Source: Pseudomonas urmiensis (lineage in GTDB: Bacteria; Pseudomonadota; Gammaproteobacteria; Pseudomonadales; Pseudomonadaceae). From it: 64,000 nucleotides of DNA. Each line of letters opens with the position of its first letter. Position 1 is the first letter of the stretch. Position numbers and translations under genes: made by a program. The notes beneath the pieces are model-generated. The model saw only the letters and a program-made list of their open reading frames with translations. It did not search any database and had not been told where the DNA came from. Positions 1 to 9,477 of the stretch are shown one piece after another. The stretch spans positions 501,001 to 565,000 of the forward strand of contig NZ_JABWRE020000001.1 of NCBI RefSeq assembly GCF_014268815.2, given 5' to 3'.

Positions 1-314
1 CCGATTACGTCAGTCGCCAACTGCATAACCGGCGTGACTTCCTCATGGCCGAGCAGGCTTTTCGCCAAGAGGCGCTGTTGTGCCCGCGTTTGGCTGACTT
101 GGTCCGCGCTCATGAGCAGATTCTTCTGCATGGCGCGCGGCAGATGCTCCAGGTGGTCGGCTCGCGTCAGCCGGAACAGGACGCCCAGATGTTGACGGCG
201 ATTATCGAGCAGATGGAATATCAGGGCCTGCTCATGGATGCGAATGCGCAAGCCGATGGGCAGATGCTCGCTATCCTTACCCGGTACTTGCACCTGGTGC
301 TGGCCTCGGCCTAG
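1..314 (+). CDS. C-terminal part of a probable TetR/AcrR-family regulator (cut by window edge)
   Basis: The reading frame is open from the first full codon at position 3 to a TAG at 312-314, so this is the last ~103 residues of a gene that starts outside the window. The segment is all-helical in character, with the pattern of a TetR-family ligand-binding and dimerisation domain. The DNA-binding helix-turn-helix part is not in view, so the family call rests on general resemblance only. It ends 29 bases before the next gene, which has its own ribosome site (AAGGAG). A perfect TetR-like palindrome occurs at 5116-5131, but nothing ties it to this protein. Confidence 0.5.
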   Translation, partial: DYVSRQLHNRRDFLMAEQAFRQEALLCPRLADLVRAHEQILLHGARQMLQVVGSRQPEQDAQMLTAIIEQMEYQGLLMDANAQADGQMLAILTRYLHLVLASA

Positions 315-343
315 GTAGCGACCGACTTTTCAAGGAGAACCTG

Positions 344-895
344 ATGAAAGCCTGGCGTGTGGTGTTGTTGACGTTGTCATTCCTGCTGCTGGGCGGTTGT
401 CTGGTGACCTTCGGTGATCCACTCCCCGCTAATCAGGCGGCGCCCAAGGCCCTGCTGGGCAATTGGAGCAGCAAAGATGCCTGGGGACAGCCGCTGAAGC
501 TGGCGATCAGTCGCGCCGGGGGCAACACCTACAAGGCGGTGGCGCGCGCACAAGGCAAGCCGGCTGAGGAGTACGCCTTCACCGTTGCCCGCCACGGCAA
601 CCGCTGGTATCTCTCAGCCGGTGTTCCCAAGCGGCTGGGGGGCAATTTCCTGATTGGCGGTTTCGAGGTCAGCCAGGACGGCAAGGACCTGGTGATCTAC
701 AACCTCGATGTCGATCAGGTACAGCAGGCTGTACAGAAAAAGGAACTGACCGGGCGTAGTACCGAAGTGCCGGAAGACAATGGCCCCGGCGTGCTGATCG
801 ACAGCCCGACCGAGCGCGTCCTGGCCTACCTGGACGATCCGGCCAACTCCGATCTGTTCGTCGAAGTGGCGCGCTTCCAGCGCGCTGGCAAGTAA
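344..895 (+). CDS. Predicted lipoprotein of unknown function
   Basis: 183 residues. A short basic N-terminus and a hydrophobic stretch lead to the lipobox LGGC with the acylated cysteine at residue 19, so the mature protein should be lipid-anchored in the envelope. The remainder has alternating beta-like segments; I recognise no catalytic motif. AAGGAG lies 8 bases before the ATG. It is the first gene of a tight plus-strand run with the QEGLA protein (23-base gap), a hydrolase lipoprotein and a small membrane protein, which suggests a shared envelope-related role. Function is unknown. Confidence 0.75.
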   Translation: MKAWRVVLLTLSFLLLGGCLVTFGDPLPANQAAPKALLGNWSSKDAWGQPLKLAISRAGGNTYKAVARAQGKPAEEYAFTVARHGNRWYLSAGVPKRLGGNFLIGGFEVSQDGKDLVIYNLDVDQVQQAVQKKELTGRSTEVPEDNGPGVLIDSPTERVLAYLDDPANSDLFVEVARFQRAGK

Positions 896-917
896 TAGCC
901 GATACAAGGAATTCGGT

Positions 918-2195
918 GTGGACGAGTACCAGCAGACTATCCGTGCGTTGTCCGACCGTATTGTCGCCGCGCAAACCCCAATTCGCGTGCTCGATGCCGT
1001 GAAGTGGGATGACAGCATCCGCCAGGGCTTTCTCAAGACCAAGGGCAAGGAGCCACCGGCGGTGGACCGAGCCTATTACCAGTCGCGGCCGCTGTCGTTC
1101 GATTCTGCTGCACTGAAAGCAGAGTTCCAGAACATCGAACGGGATATCACCCGTCAGCTCGGCCAGTTCAACCCGGTCGGGCAGATCATGCGGCGCATGT
1201 GCAAGGAGTATCGCATGGTCGTGCGCATGCTCGAAGCGCGCGGCACCGAAGACTTCGGCTTGATCTCCCAGGAGCTGTATGGCGCCGCTTCCGATGCCTT
1301 CCATGCCGGCGACCCGACCCTGGCTGACCTGGGCCTGATGCTCTCGGACTACCTGAACAACATCGATGGCCGGGGCGATCTGAAAGACGAGCCGAAGAAC
1401 CTGACTGCCAAGGAGGCGGTGGATATTCTCCAGCGCCGCCTGAACAAGGTCTTCGGTGAGGCCGAAAGCACCATTCGTGTGTTCGAGTCCGACGGCATCG
1501 TCGCTGACGCTGCGGCCGGCGCCGACTACATCAAGGTGCGCGCCGATGCCATGTTCAACAGCCGCGACGTGCGCGCGCTGGAGGTCCACGAGGGGCTGGT
1601 GCACGTCGGCACCACGCTCAATGGCTTGAACCAGCCAATCTGCACCTTCCTGGCCAAGGGTCCGCCCTCGTCGACGGTGACCCAGGAAGGCCTGGCGATC
1701 CTCATGGAGGTGATTGCCTTTGCCTCTTATCCCAGCCGTCTGCGCAAGTTGACCAACCGCACCCGCGCCATCCATATGGTCGAGGAGGGCGCAGACTTCA
1801 TGCAGGTCTATGAGTTCTTCCGCGGCCAGGGCTTCGAGATCGGCCAGAGCTACAGCAATGCCAGCCGGGTATTTCGCGGCTCGGTGCCAAATGGCCTGCC
1901 ATTCACCAAGGACTTGTCCTACCTCAAGGGTTTCATCATGGTTTACAACTACATTCAGTTGGCCGTGAAGAAGGGCAAGCTCGAGCAGATTCCGTTGCTG
2001 TTCTGCGGCAAGACCACCTTGGAAGACATGCGCACCCTGCGCCAACTGGTCGAGGAAGGCCTGGTCGAGCCGCCCAAGTACCTGCCTGAGCAGTTCCGCG
2101 ACCTCAACGCGCTGTCGGCCTGGATGTGCTTCTCCAACTTCCTCAACCACCTGAGCCTGGATCGCATTGAAGCCGACTACGCGAACATTCTCTGA
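918..2195 (+). CDS. QEGLA-motif DUF1704 protein, putative zinc carboxypeptidase-like
   Basis: 425 residues from a GTG start with AAGGA 7 bases upstream. The protein carries the QEGLA signature (residues 256-260) that names the family 'flavohemoglobin expression-modulating QEGLA motif protein' (DUF1704). Before it lies H224-E225-G-L-V-H229, an HExxxH motif, and the glutamate of QEGLA is placed to be a third zinc ligand. DUF1704 also contains the eukaryotic MATCAP tubulin tyrosine carboxypeptidases, so a metallopeptidase acting on C-terminal residues is a reasonable inference; the bacterial substrate is unknown. No signal peptide is seen, so it is probably cytoplasmic. The 3' end overlaps the next gene by 29 bases, implying coupled translation. 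Confidence 0.85.
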   Translation: MDEYQQTIRALSDRIVAAQTPIRVLDAVKWDDSIRQGFLKTKGKEPPAVDRAYYQSRPLSFDSAALKAEFQNIERDITRQLGQFNPVGQIMRRMCKEYRMVVRMLEARGTEDFGLISQELYGAASDAFHAGDPTLADLGLMLSDYLNNIDGRGDLKDEPKNLTAKEAVDILQRRLNKVFGEAESTIRVFESDGIVADAAAGADYIKVRADAMFNSRDVRALEVHEGLVHVGTTLNGLNQPICTFLAKGPPSSTVTQEGLAILMEVIAFASYPSRLRKLTNRTRAIHMVEEGADFMQVYEFFRGQGFEIGQSYSNASRVFRGSVPNGLPFTKDLSYLKGFIMVYNYIQLAVKKGKLEQIPLLFCGKTTLEDMRTLRQLVEEGLVEPPKYLPEQFRDLNALSAWMCFSNFLNHLSLDRIEADYANIL

Positions 2196-3090
2196 GGCCA
2201 GGCGCGGCCTGCTCCTTGGCTGGTTGCTGTTGGCCCTGAGCGGTTGCAGCAGCCTGCTGTTCTATCCAGAGCCCGGCCAGCCGTTCACCCCGGAGCGGGC
2301 CAAGTTGGCCTATCGCGACGTGACCCTGACCACCGCCGATGGCGTGCGCCTGCATGGCTGGTGGTTGCCGGCCAAGGCGGGGGTCGAGGTCAAGGGAACG
2401 GTACTGCACCTGCACGGCAATGGCGGCAACCTGCCCTTGCATTTAGGTGGCAGCTACTGGCTGCCGGAGCAGGGTTATCAGGTGCTGATGATCGATTACC
2501 GCGGCTATGGACTGTCCCAGGGCACGCCGAGCCTGCCCGAGGTCTACCAGGACATCGCGGCGGCCATGGCCTGGTTGGAGCAGGCCCCTGAGGTGCGCGG
2601 CAAGCCGCTGGTGCTGCTGGGCCAGAGCCTGGGCGGCGCCATGGCCATTCATTACCTGGCGGCGCATCCCGAGCAGCAACAGCGCTTCAGTGCCCTGGTG
2701 TTCGATGGAGTGCCGGCCAGTTACCGCGCGGTCGGCCGCTTCGCCCTGAGCACCTCGTGGCTGACCTGGCCGTTACAGGTGCCGCTGTCCTGGCTGGTGC
2801 CGGACGGTGACAGTGCGATTCGCTCCATCGAGCACGTGCAGAGCCCGCCGAAACTGTTCTTCCACAGCATCGATGACAACCTGGTGCCGATGGACAACGG
2901 CATCCGCCTGTATCAGCACGCTCCACCACCGCGGGTGCTGCAACTGACCCGAGGCGGCCATGTGCAGACCTTCGCCGACCCGACCTGGCGCCAGGTAATG
3001 CTGCGCTTCATGGACGACCCCAGCCATTTCAACGGCCTGCGCCGCTTGGCCGAAGTGCCCAACTACCCTGACGAGAAGAACCAGCAATGA
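2167..3090 (+). CDS. Alpha/beta hydrolase lipoprotein
   Basis: 307 residues from a TTG start that overlaps the end of the QEGLA gene; no later start leaves a usable signal peptide. The N-terminus has an arginine pair, a leucine-rich core and the lipobox LSGC, so it should be a membrane-anchored lipoprotein. The fold markers of a serine hydrolase are present: an HGNGGN oxyanion-type loop, the nucleophile elbow GQSLGG, an acid in the IDDN segment and a histidine in GGHVQTF near the C-terminus. It resembles the BEM46/YfhR group. Substrate unknown. Translation is probably coupled to the gene before and, through an ATGA overlap, to the gene after. Confidence 0.85.
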   Translation: MKPTTRTFSEARRGLLLGWLLLALSGCSSLLFYPEPGQPFTPERAKLAYRDVTLTTADGVRLHGWWLPAKAGVEVKGTVLHLHGNGGNLPLHLGGSYWLPEQGYQVLMIDYRGYGLSQGTPSLPEVYQDIAAAMAWLEQAPEVRGKPLVLLGQSLGGAMAIHYLAAHPEQQQRFSALVFDGVPASYRAVGRFALSTSWLTWPLQVPLSWLVPDGDSAIRSIEHVQSPPKLFFHSIDDNLVPMDNGIRLYQHAPPPRVLQLTRGGHVQTFADPTWRQVMLRFMDDPSHFNGLRRLAEVPNYPDEKNQQ

Positions 3091-3413
3091 GTGAAGAACG
3101 CAACGCCATCCCGCTGATCCTGACCGGTGTCGGCAGCATCATCGTGACGGTTGGGGCTCTGTGGTATTACGGCTACCTGCATTTCGCCAAGCCTGAGGAT
3201 GCCCTGCTGTTGCAGGACTACACCATGCTCAAGACCGTGCCCGGCGAGGATTACAAGGTGTCGTTGGACGCAGCGCCGCAGGTGGCGCAATGCGTGGATG
3301 GTGTACTGGTGTTGTTCGATACCCAGCAAAAAGGCCTGACTGGCGTGCTGGTGGACAACCGCAAGCGCGCGGTGCGCTGCATGGGCGAAGAGACGCCGCA
3401 GCAGGTTCAGTGA
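3087..3413 (+). CDS. Small single-pass membrane protein, unknown function
   Basis: 108 residues. The ATG overlaps the stop of the hydrolase gene (ATGA), so it is the last member of the four-gene run. One transmembrane helix spans roughly residues 9-28, followed by a soluble tail of about 80 residues with two cysteines (in QCVDG and RCMG) that could pair if the tail is periplasmic. No known domain recognised. A REP pair that can terminate transcription follows at 3509. Confidence 0.7.
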   Translation: MSEERNAIPLILTGVGSIIVTVGALWYYGYLHFAKPEDALLLQDYTMLKTVPGEDYKVSLDAAPQVAQCVDGVLVLFDTQQKGLTGVLVDNRKRAVRCMGEETPQQVQ

Positions 3414-3508
3414 TTGGTGAGTTGCTTGGGCATGTCCAAGTGGATGCCTCGACTCTCAGCGCTCACCCCAAAAAGCGACATCAAAGCTTAAAGCTATCCA
3501 GTGAAGAT

Positions 3509-3633
3509 TTTGGGGCCGTTTTGCAGCCCTTCGCGGGCAAGCCCGCTCCCACAGGGATAGCGCCGCTCTAACGGTCGGCGCCGTACCTGTAGGAGCGGGC
3601 TTGCCCGCGAAGGGCTGCAAAGCGGCCCCAAAA
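3509..3633. repeat. Inverted pair of REP elements with terminator-like outer stems
   Basis: Two copies of the putida-type REP palindrome (core GCGGGCAAGCCCGC) face each other, at about 3509-3556 and 3586-3633, separated by 29 bases. The outer ends read GGGGCCGTTTTGCAGCCC and its mirror image, so the unit can form one large hairpin or two small ones. It sits between the end of the plus-strand run at 3413 and the end of the minus-strand ompA-like gene at 3681, so it probably serves as a bidirectional terminator. The rest of 3414-3680 shows nothing else. Confidence 0.85.
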
Positions 3634-3680
3634 CATCAGTGAACAGCTTTACGCCGTGGTTTTCGTTCGTGCACCAAGCG

Positions 3681-4469
3681 TTACTGCGCTTGGCTCACGG
3701 TACGCGGTGCCACTGGCTGGTTGTCGTTGGAGATGGTCACCTCCACCCGACGGTTCTGGGCGCGGCCTGAGTTGCTGGAGTTCTCCGCTACCGGGTACTC
3801 CTTGCCATACCCCTGGGCAACGATGCGCGCTGGGTCGACGCCAGCACGTACCAGGGCCATGCGTACGGCTGCGGCGCGGCGCTCAGACAGGGTCTGGTTG
3901 TAGTTGGCCGAACCGACGCTGTCGGTGTAGCCCTCGACGATCACCTTGCGCTCAGGATTCTCCTGAAGGAACTGGGCCAGCTTGGTCACGTTGGGCAGGG
4001 CGCTGCTCTTGAGCTCGGCTTTGTTGAAGTCGAACAGCACGTCGCCGAAGGTCACCAGGGTGCCGCGGTCGGTCTGCTTGGCGTTGAGGCTGTCCTGCAG
4101 CTTTTTGATCTGTGCATCGCGGGCATCCAGGCGAGCCTGGGCGCGCTGGGCAGAGGCGTTTTTCAGCTCGCCTTCGGCTGCACGCAGGGCAATCGTCTGC
4201 TTGGCCACTTCAACCCGTTGGTTGGTCAGGTAGGCCAGTTGGTCGACCTTCTTGTCGTTCTCGCGGTCCATGTAGGCTTTGTCGGCTTTGTTCAGCCAGT
4301 CCTGGGCGTCCTTGGTTTCCAGGGCGGCCAGTTTGCTCGACTGCGGGTCGCTTTGCAGCGCCGAGAAGTTGGTGCGGGCCGATTCCAGGTTGGCGTTCGG
4401 GTCATGCGAGCAGGCGGCAAGGCCAACGCTCAGGGCCAGCAGGGCGGGGATCATGACGTAGTTGCGCAT
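3681..4469 (-). CDS. OmpA-family lipoprotein with DUF4398 N-terminal domain
   Basis: 262 residues when started at the second ATG, which has AAAGGA at the right distance (8 bases); the ATG three codons earlier overlaps the ribosome site. A signal peptide ends in lipobox LAAC (cysteine 20). A helical, charged DUF4398-type region (about 25-145) is followed by an OmpA C-terminal domain that binds peptidoglycan, with the VEGYTDSVGS and LSERRA signatures. It should tether an envelope membrane to the cell wall. It lies 50 bases downstream of another DUF4398 lipoprotein, in the same direction, so the two are likely one operon and may act together. Confidence 0.9.
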   Translation of the reverse strand: MRNYVMIPALLALSVGLAACSHDPNANLESARTNFSALQSDPQSSKLAALETKDAQDWLNKADKAYMDRENDKKVDQLAYLTNQRVEVAKQTIALRAAEGELKNASAQRAQARLDARDAQIKKLQDSLNAKQTDRGTLVTFGDVLFDFNKAELKSSALPNVTKLAQFLQENPERKVIVEGYTDSVGSANYNQTLSERRAAAVRMALVRAGVDPARIVAQGYGKEYPVAENSSNSGRAQNRRVEVTISNDNQPVAPRTVSQAQ

Positions 4470-4519
4470 AATGTTCATCCTTTGATCAGTTACGAAGGCT
4501 CAGGGAATGCTGGGCAGGC

Positions 4520-4933
4520 TCATTCGGCGCTGCGCAGACCTTCCTCACGCAAGTCCTGGACGCCCTGGCGGGAGTCCTGCACGGCCTTCTGGGCCTTGGC
4601 CGCTTGCGCCTTGCGCTCGGCGACACGCGCGTCCCACTCGGCCTGTTCGGCGAGCAGCTTGGCTTCGTCGTACTTCTTGTCGTGCATGGCGATTTCGGCT
4701 TGCTTGAACTTGTCCTGCGCCGCCTTCATTTCCACGGCTGCGAACTCGGTGCCACCGGCACTGACAGCGGAGTTCACCGCCGATTGAGTCACGGCATATT
4801 GCTCACTTGGCGGCTTGCCCGCGCAACCGGCCAGTACCAGGCTGCTGCCCAGGGCCAGCGCGGCCAGCTTGAGCCCGCGCAAGTGAGTGGATGAGGTTGG
4901 CGAAGTGCGGGTCTTCATGTTGGTCAGCTCCAT
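4520..4933 (-). CDS. DUF4398 domain lipoprotein
   Basis: 137 residues. ATG 4933 is chosen because AGGAG lies 7 bases before it; a second ATG five codons on (MKTRTS) also has a GGAG and gives a more usual signal peptide. The lipobox LAGC places the acylated cysteine at residue 37 of the longer form. The rest is a charged helix rich in Ala, Lys, Glu and Gln, probably coiled coil, as in DUF4398 proteins. Upstream member of a two-gene operon with the OmpA-like lipoprotein, whose N-terminal half has the same domain type. Exact function unknown. Confidence 0.85.
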   Translation of the reverse strand: MELTNMKTRTSPTSSTHLRGLKLAALALGSSLVLAGCAGKPPSEQYAVTQSAVNSAVSAGGTEFAAVEMKAAQDKFKQAEIAMHDKKYDEAKLLAEQAEWDARVAERKAQAAKAQKAVQDSRQGVQDLREEGLRSAE

Positions 4934-5080
4934 TGGATCACTCCTGATAACAATGTCCGTAGCAGTCCATCGCCTATTCCCTGACAGTGCGCGCATTTCA
5001 GCTGAACTGTACACAGCCAACTGTGTGCAGGGTTTTAGCGTGATGGCTATTTGGTCGGACCGGAGCGTTTTTCCAATAGT

Positions 5081-5119
5081 TCAGAAAAAAATACCTAGGC
5101 TTGGCAAGTATTTTTCTGA
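5081..5119. repeat. AT-rich inverted repeat upstream of the DUF4398/OmpA operon
   Basis: TCAGAAAAAAATAC (5081-5094) is mirrored by GTATTTTTCTGA (5108-5119) with a 13-base spacer containing CCTAGG. The arms differ only in the length of the A run. It is too AT-rich to be an ordinary terminator and lies in the 285-base gap that should carry the promoter of the minus-strand lipoprotein operon. It abuts the palindrome at 5116-5131. Confidence 0.55.
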
Positions 5120-5131
5120 CTGATCAGTCAG
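5116..5131. promoter_or_regulatory. Perfect 16-bp palindrome, candidate TetR-type operator
   Basis: CTGACTGATCAGTCAG is a perfect 16-bp palindrome, the size and symmetry of operators bound by TetR-family dimers. It lies about 180 bases upstream of the DUF4398/OmpA operon start and 88 bases beyond the stop of the preceding minus-strand gene. No coding frame explains it. Which regulator binds, if any, cannot be told from sequence; the partial TetR gene at 1-314 is one candidate by proximity only. Confidence 0.4.
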
Positions 5132-5218
5132 CGTGGTGGGCGGGGGTGTTGGTCGCGAGTGGCGGGCAAGCTTGCGCCCGCACGGCAGCGCACAGCCGTG
5201 TGGTGCGCAAGCAAAGCG

Positions 5219-5563
5219 TCAGTTGCCGGGCTCTTCAGCGGTGTTGCTGAGGTCATGCAAGTGACGCCGTGACAGGGCCAGGAAACGCGGGGTCGGGCCG
5301 ATGTCTTCGTACAGCGGGTCGCCCTCTTCATCGGTGGCAATCACCTGTCGGCCCTGGACATAGGGGAAGCTGGCCTCCAGCTCTTCAAGGGCGCAGGCGA
5401 CCAGTTCGCCGAGCAGTTCTTCGGCGGTGCGTTTGGGGTACATGTCGATCAGCGCGGCCAGTCGTGCTTCGGACTCAAGGTCCAGATGCAACACATGGCT
5501 GGTGGGGCTCAAGCTGCCGGCGGCGTTCTGTTCCCAGTGCTGGGCGAGTTCGCGGATTTTCAT
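5219..5563 (-). CDS. Small conserved pseudomonad protein (sometimes labelled pilin accessory / pili tip component)
   Basis: 114 residues, ATG with GAGGT just upstream. Acidic and soluble, no signal peptide or membrane segment. The middle resembles a short helical ligand- or DNA-associated module (LAALIDMYPKRTAEELLGEL). Homologues in pseudomonads are sometimes annotated as a type 1 pili tip component, but nothing in the sequence (no signal peptide, no donor strand, no chaperone-usher genes nearby) supports that, so I treat the function as unknown. Confidence 0.65.
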   Translation of the reverse strand: MKIRELAQHWEQNAAGSLSPTSHVLHLDLESEARLAALIDMYPKRTAEELLGELVACALEELEASFPYVQGRQVIATDEEGDPLYEDIGPTPRFLALSRRHLHDLSNTAEEPGN

Positions 5564-5590
5564 GGTGACCTCGTGTGGACGTCGTTTTCA

Positions 5591-5690
5591 GGGCCGCTGC
5601 GGCTCATCGCCGGCGAGCCAACTCCTACAAGGTCTGCGCTGTTTGTGTAGGAGCTGGCCTGCCGGCGATGGGCTGCGCAGCAGCCCCCTA
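5591..5690. repeat. Inverted REP-like pair
   Basis: Two facing copies of a second REP-like type: CATCGCCGGCGAGCCAACTC and, mirrored, GAGCTGGCCTGCCGGCGATG, with outer GGCCGCTGCGGC / GGGCTGCGCAGCAGCC segments. It lies between the start of the small minus-strand gene and the ppc gene, so it is between divergent genes and not a simple terminator. The rest of 5564-5852 shows no other clear feature. Confidence 0.75.
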
Positions 5691-5852
5691 CGATGATGAA
5701 GCCTCAAAAGGGGCAGTTAGTGGACTGCCCTGCATTCACTTTAGTTGCTAACCCCGCCGCAGGCTTGCCTTGTGCGGGTTGCTATGGGCACTCTTGGCTA
5801 CGTGCAGTTTCCTGAGCGGAGCGCGGAGCAACCGCGCCACAGAGAGGGCCTG

Positions 5853-8480
5853 ATGACCGATATCGATGTTCGCTTGCGTGAAGATGTCCATCTGTTGGGG
5901 GAGTTGCTCGGCGAAACCATTCGCCAGCAGCACGGCGATGCCTTTGTGCAGAAGATCGAGGACATTCGCCACAGCGCCAAGGCTGATCGGCGTGGCGGCG
6001 CCGAGCAGCTGAGCTCGACCCTGGATGATTTGGCCGACGAAGAGCTGCTGCCGGTGGCGCGCGCCTTCAACCAGTTCCTCAACCTGGCCAACATCGCTGA
6101 GCAGTATCAGCTGATTCACCGCCGCGAAGCCGGCCAGCCAGAGCCTTTCGAGGCGCGGGTACTGCCCGAGTTGCTGGCGCGCCTCAAGCAAGCGGGACAC
6201 AGCCATGACGCCCTGGCCCGCCAGCTGGCCAAGCTGGACATCCAGTTGGTGCTCACCGCTCATCCCACCGAAGTTGCCCGGCGGACCCTGATCCAGAAAT
6301 ACGATGCCATCGCCGCTCAGTTGGCTGCGCAAGATCACCGCGACTTGACCCCTGCCGAGCGCCAGCAGATTCGCGAGCGCCTGCGCCGGTTGATCGCCGA
6401 AGCCTGGCACACCGAAGAAATCCGCCGCACCCGACCCACCCCAGTGGACGAGGCCAAGTGGGGTTTTGCAGTGATCGAGCATTCGCTGTGGCAGGCGATC
6501 CCCAGCCACTTGCGCAAGGTCGACAAGGCGCTGTTCGAGGCCACCGGCCTGCGCCTGCCGCTGGAGGCGGCGCCGATTCGTTTTGCCTCGTGGATGGGCG
6601 GCGATCGCGACGGCAACCCCAACGTCACTGCCAGCGTGACCCGCGAAGTGTTGTTGCTGGCGCGCTGGATGGCCGCCGATTTGTTCCTGCGCGATATCGA
6701 TTACCTGGCCGCAGAGTTGTCGATGCAGCAAGCCAGCGACCCTTTGCGCGAGCGGGTCGGTGACAGCGCCGAGCCCTATCGCAGCCTGCTCAAGCAACTG
6801 CGTGATCGCCTGCGTGCAACGCGCGCCTGGGCGCATGCATCACTGACCAGCAGCCAGCCGGCCAGTGCCGAGGTGCTGGTCGATACACGTGAGCTGATCG
6901 AGCCACTGCAGCTGTGCTACCACTCGCTGCATGAGTGCGGCATGGGCGTGATCGCCGATGGTCCGCTGCTTGACTGCCTGCGTCGGGCAGTGACGTTTGG
7001 CCTGTTCCTGGTGCGCCTGGATGTGCGCCAGGATGCTGCCCGTCATCGTGATGCCCTGTCGGAAATCACCGACTACCTAGGTCTTGGCCGCTACGCCGAC
7101 TGGAACGAAGAGCAGCGTATCGAGTTTCTCCAGGCCGAGCTGAACAACCGTCGGCCGTTGTTGCCTGCTCACTTCAAGCCCCAGGCAGACACTGCCGAGG
7201 TGCTCAACACCTGCCGGGAAATCGCCGCGGCGCCTGCCGCCTCACTCGGCTCTTACGTCATCTCCATGGCGGGCGCGGCGTCGGATGTACTGGCGGTGCA
7301 GTTGCTGCTCAAAGAAGCCGGCCTGACCCGGCCGATGCGTGTGGTGCCGTTGTTCGAGACCCTGGCCGACCTCGATAACGCGGGGCCGGTGATGCAGCGC
7401 CTGCTCGGTTTGCCGGGTTACCGCGCCGGGCTGCGTGGGCCGCAGGAGGTGATGATCGGTTACTCCGATTCGGCCAAGGACGCTGGCACCACGGCGGCGG
7501 CCTGGGCCCAGTACCGCGCTCAGGAAAACCTGGTGCGCATCTGTCGCGAGCACCAGGTCGAGCTGCTGTTGTTCCATGGCCGCGGTGGCACCGTTGGCCG
7601 TGGTGGCGGCCCGGCGCACGCGGCGATCTTGTCGCAACCCCCGGGCTCGGTGGCGGGTCGTTTCCGTACGACCGAACAGGGCGAGATGATTCGCTTCAAG
7701 TTCGGCCTGCCGGGCATCGCCGAACAAAACCTCAACCTTTATCTAGCGGCCGTGCTCGAAGCGACCCTGTTACCGCCGCCGCCGCCGGAACCTGCCTGGC
7801 GCGAGGTGATGGACCAGCTTGCCGCCGATGGGGTCAAGGCCTACCGCGACGTGGTGCGGGAGAACCCCGACTTCGTCGAGTACTTCCGCCAGTCGACCCC
7901 TGAACAGGAGCTGGGCCGCCTGCCATTGGGCAGTCGCCCGGCCAAACGCCGCGCGGGTGGCATTGAAAGCCTGCGGGCCATTCCGTGGATCTTCGGCTGG
8001 ACGCAAACCCGGCTGATGCTGCCAGCCTGGCTAGGCTGGGAAACCGCGCTGAGCAATGCCTTGGCCCGTGGCCAGGGCGAACTGTTGGCGCAGATGCGTG
8101 AGCAGTGGCCGTTCTTCCGCACCCGGATCGACATGCTGGAAATGGTCCTGGCCAAGGCCGATGCACAAATCGCCGAGGCCTACGACCAACGTCTAGTGCA
8201 ACCCGACTTGCTCCCTTTGGGTGCGCAGCTGCGCGACCTATTGTCGCAGTCCTGCCAGGTGGTGCTGAGTCTGACCGGGCAGCCGGTGCTACTGGCGCAC
8301 AGCCCTGAGACGCTGGAATTCATCAGCCTGCGCAACACCTACCTGGACCCGCTGCATCGGCTCCAGGCCGAGCTGCTGGCGCGCTCGCGCAGCCGCCAAG
8401 CCGCTCTGGACAGCCCGTTAGAGCAGGCCTTGCTGGTCACTGTGGCGGGCATTGCCGCCGGCCTGCGCAACACCGGTTAA
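5853..8480 (+). CDS. ppc: Phosphoenolpyruvate carboxylase
   Basis: 875 residues, the usual length in pseudomonads. ATG 5853 is chosen over in-frame upstream codons because GAGAGGG precedes it and the protein then begins [11 protein letters not shown] as in the family. It fixes bicarbonate onto PEP to give oxaloacetate, refilling the TCA cycle. The catalytic LTAHPTE (His137), the glycine-rich [13 protein letters not shown] loop (around 574-586) and the RTTEQGEM segment are all present, and the C-terminal end RNTG matches the usual xNTG tail. Single gene; a weak hairpin follows at 8542. Confidence 0.98.
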   Translation: MTDIDVRLREDVHLLGELLGETIRQQHGDAFVQKIEDIRHSAKADRRGGAEQLSSTLDDLADEELLPVARAFNQFLNLANIAEQYQLIHRREAGQPEPFEARVLPELLARLKQAGHSHDALARQLAKLDIQLVLTAHPTEVARRTLIQKYDAIAAQLAAQDHRDLTPAERQQIRERLRRLIAEAWHTEEIRRTRPTPVDEAKWGFAVIEHSLWQAIPSHLRKVDKALFEATGLRLPLEAAPIRFASWMGGDRDGNPNVTASVTREVLLLARWMAADLFLRDIDYLAAELSMQQASDPLRERVGDSAEPYRSLLKQLRDRLRATRAWAHASLTSSQPASAEVLVDTRELIEPLQLCYHSLHECGMGVIADGPLLDCLRRAVTFGLFLVRLDVRQDAARHRDALSEITDYLGLGRYADWNEEQRIEFLQAELNNRRPLLPAHFKPQADTAEVLNTCREIAAAPAASLGSYVISMAGAASDVLAVQLLLKEAGLTRPMRVVPLFETLADLDNAGPVMQRLLGLPGYRAGLRGPQEVMIGYSDSAKDAGTTAAAWAQYRAQENLVRICREHQVELLLFHGRGGTVGRGGGPAHAAILSQPPGSVAGRFRTTEQGEMIRFKFGLPGIAEQNLNLYLAAVLEATLLPPPPPEPAWREVMDQLAADGVKAYRDVVRENPDFVEYFRQSTPEQELGRLPLGSRPAKRRAGGIESLRAIPWIFGWTQTRLMLPAWLGWETALSNALARGQGELLAQMREQWPFFRTRIDMLEMVLAKADAQIAEAYDQRLVQPDLLPLGAQLRDLLSQSCQVVLSLTGQPVLLAHSPETLEFISLRNTYLDPLHRLQAELLARSRSRQAALDSPLEQALLVTVAGIAAGLRNTG

Positions 8481-8541
8481 GCGGCGCCTGGCCAGCCGCG
8501 GGTCTGGCCCAGTGCCGGGTCAGGCCTGGGGCGAGGAGGGA

Positions 8542-8560
8542 GGTTGCGCTGGGCGCAACC
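8542..8560 (+). terminator. Hairpin after ppc, weak terminator candidate
   Basis: GGTTGCGC and GCGCAACC form an 8-bp stem with a 3-base loop 62 bases after the ppc stop. No run of T follows, so intrinsic termination is doubtful. The rest of the 258-base ppc-adk gap includes an imperfect GACC...GGTC dyad around 8650-8665 and an AT-rich stretch directly before the adk ribosome site. Confidence 0.35.
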
Positions 8561-8651
8561 CCTGCGGCGGCAGGTCGCAAGTGGCGCTTTGCTGCAACTT
8601 TGGGACGCTTGTCTGGTCGCCGGGTGCTGTGTATCTTGAGCAGCCTTTTGA

Positions 8652-9389
<738 letters not shown>

Positions 9390-9404
9390 TCCACGCCTAT
9401 GCAT

Positions 9405-9437
9405 GACAACGGCCCGCTTGCGGGCCGTTGTCGTTTA
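9405..9437 (+). terminator. Rho-independent terminator of adk
   Basis: GACAACGGCCCG pairs with CGGGCCGTTGTC (12 bp) around a four-base loop, then GTTTAT. It starts 15 bases after the adk stop. Confidence 0.85.
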
Positions 9438-9441
9438 TACT
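9436..9441 (+). promoter_or_regulatory. Candidate -10 element for tsaB
   Basis: TATACT lies directly behind the adk terminator and would start transcription near 9448, leaving a ~30-base leader before the tsaB ATG. There is no good -35 at 17 bases, so the call is tentative. Confidence 0.35.
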
Positions 9442-9477
9442 GGCGCTCTTTTCTCTTTGCCCCTGGAAACCCGTTCG

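Noticed and set aside
669..2150. Long open frame on the minus strand opposite the QEGLA gene
   Set aside because: It mirrors the codon periodicity of a well-supported gene and has no ribosome site or recognisable domain; such antisense frames are common in GC-rich genomes.
5591..5690. Possible CRISPR-like repetition in intergenic DNA
   Set aside because: Only two inverted copies with palindromic cores, typical of REP pairs; no regular spacers and no cas genes.
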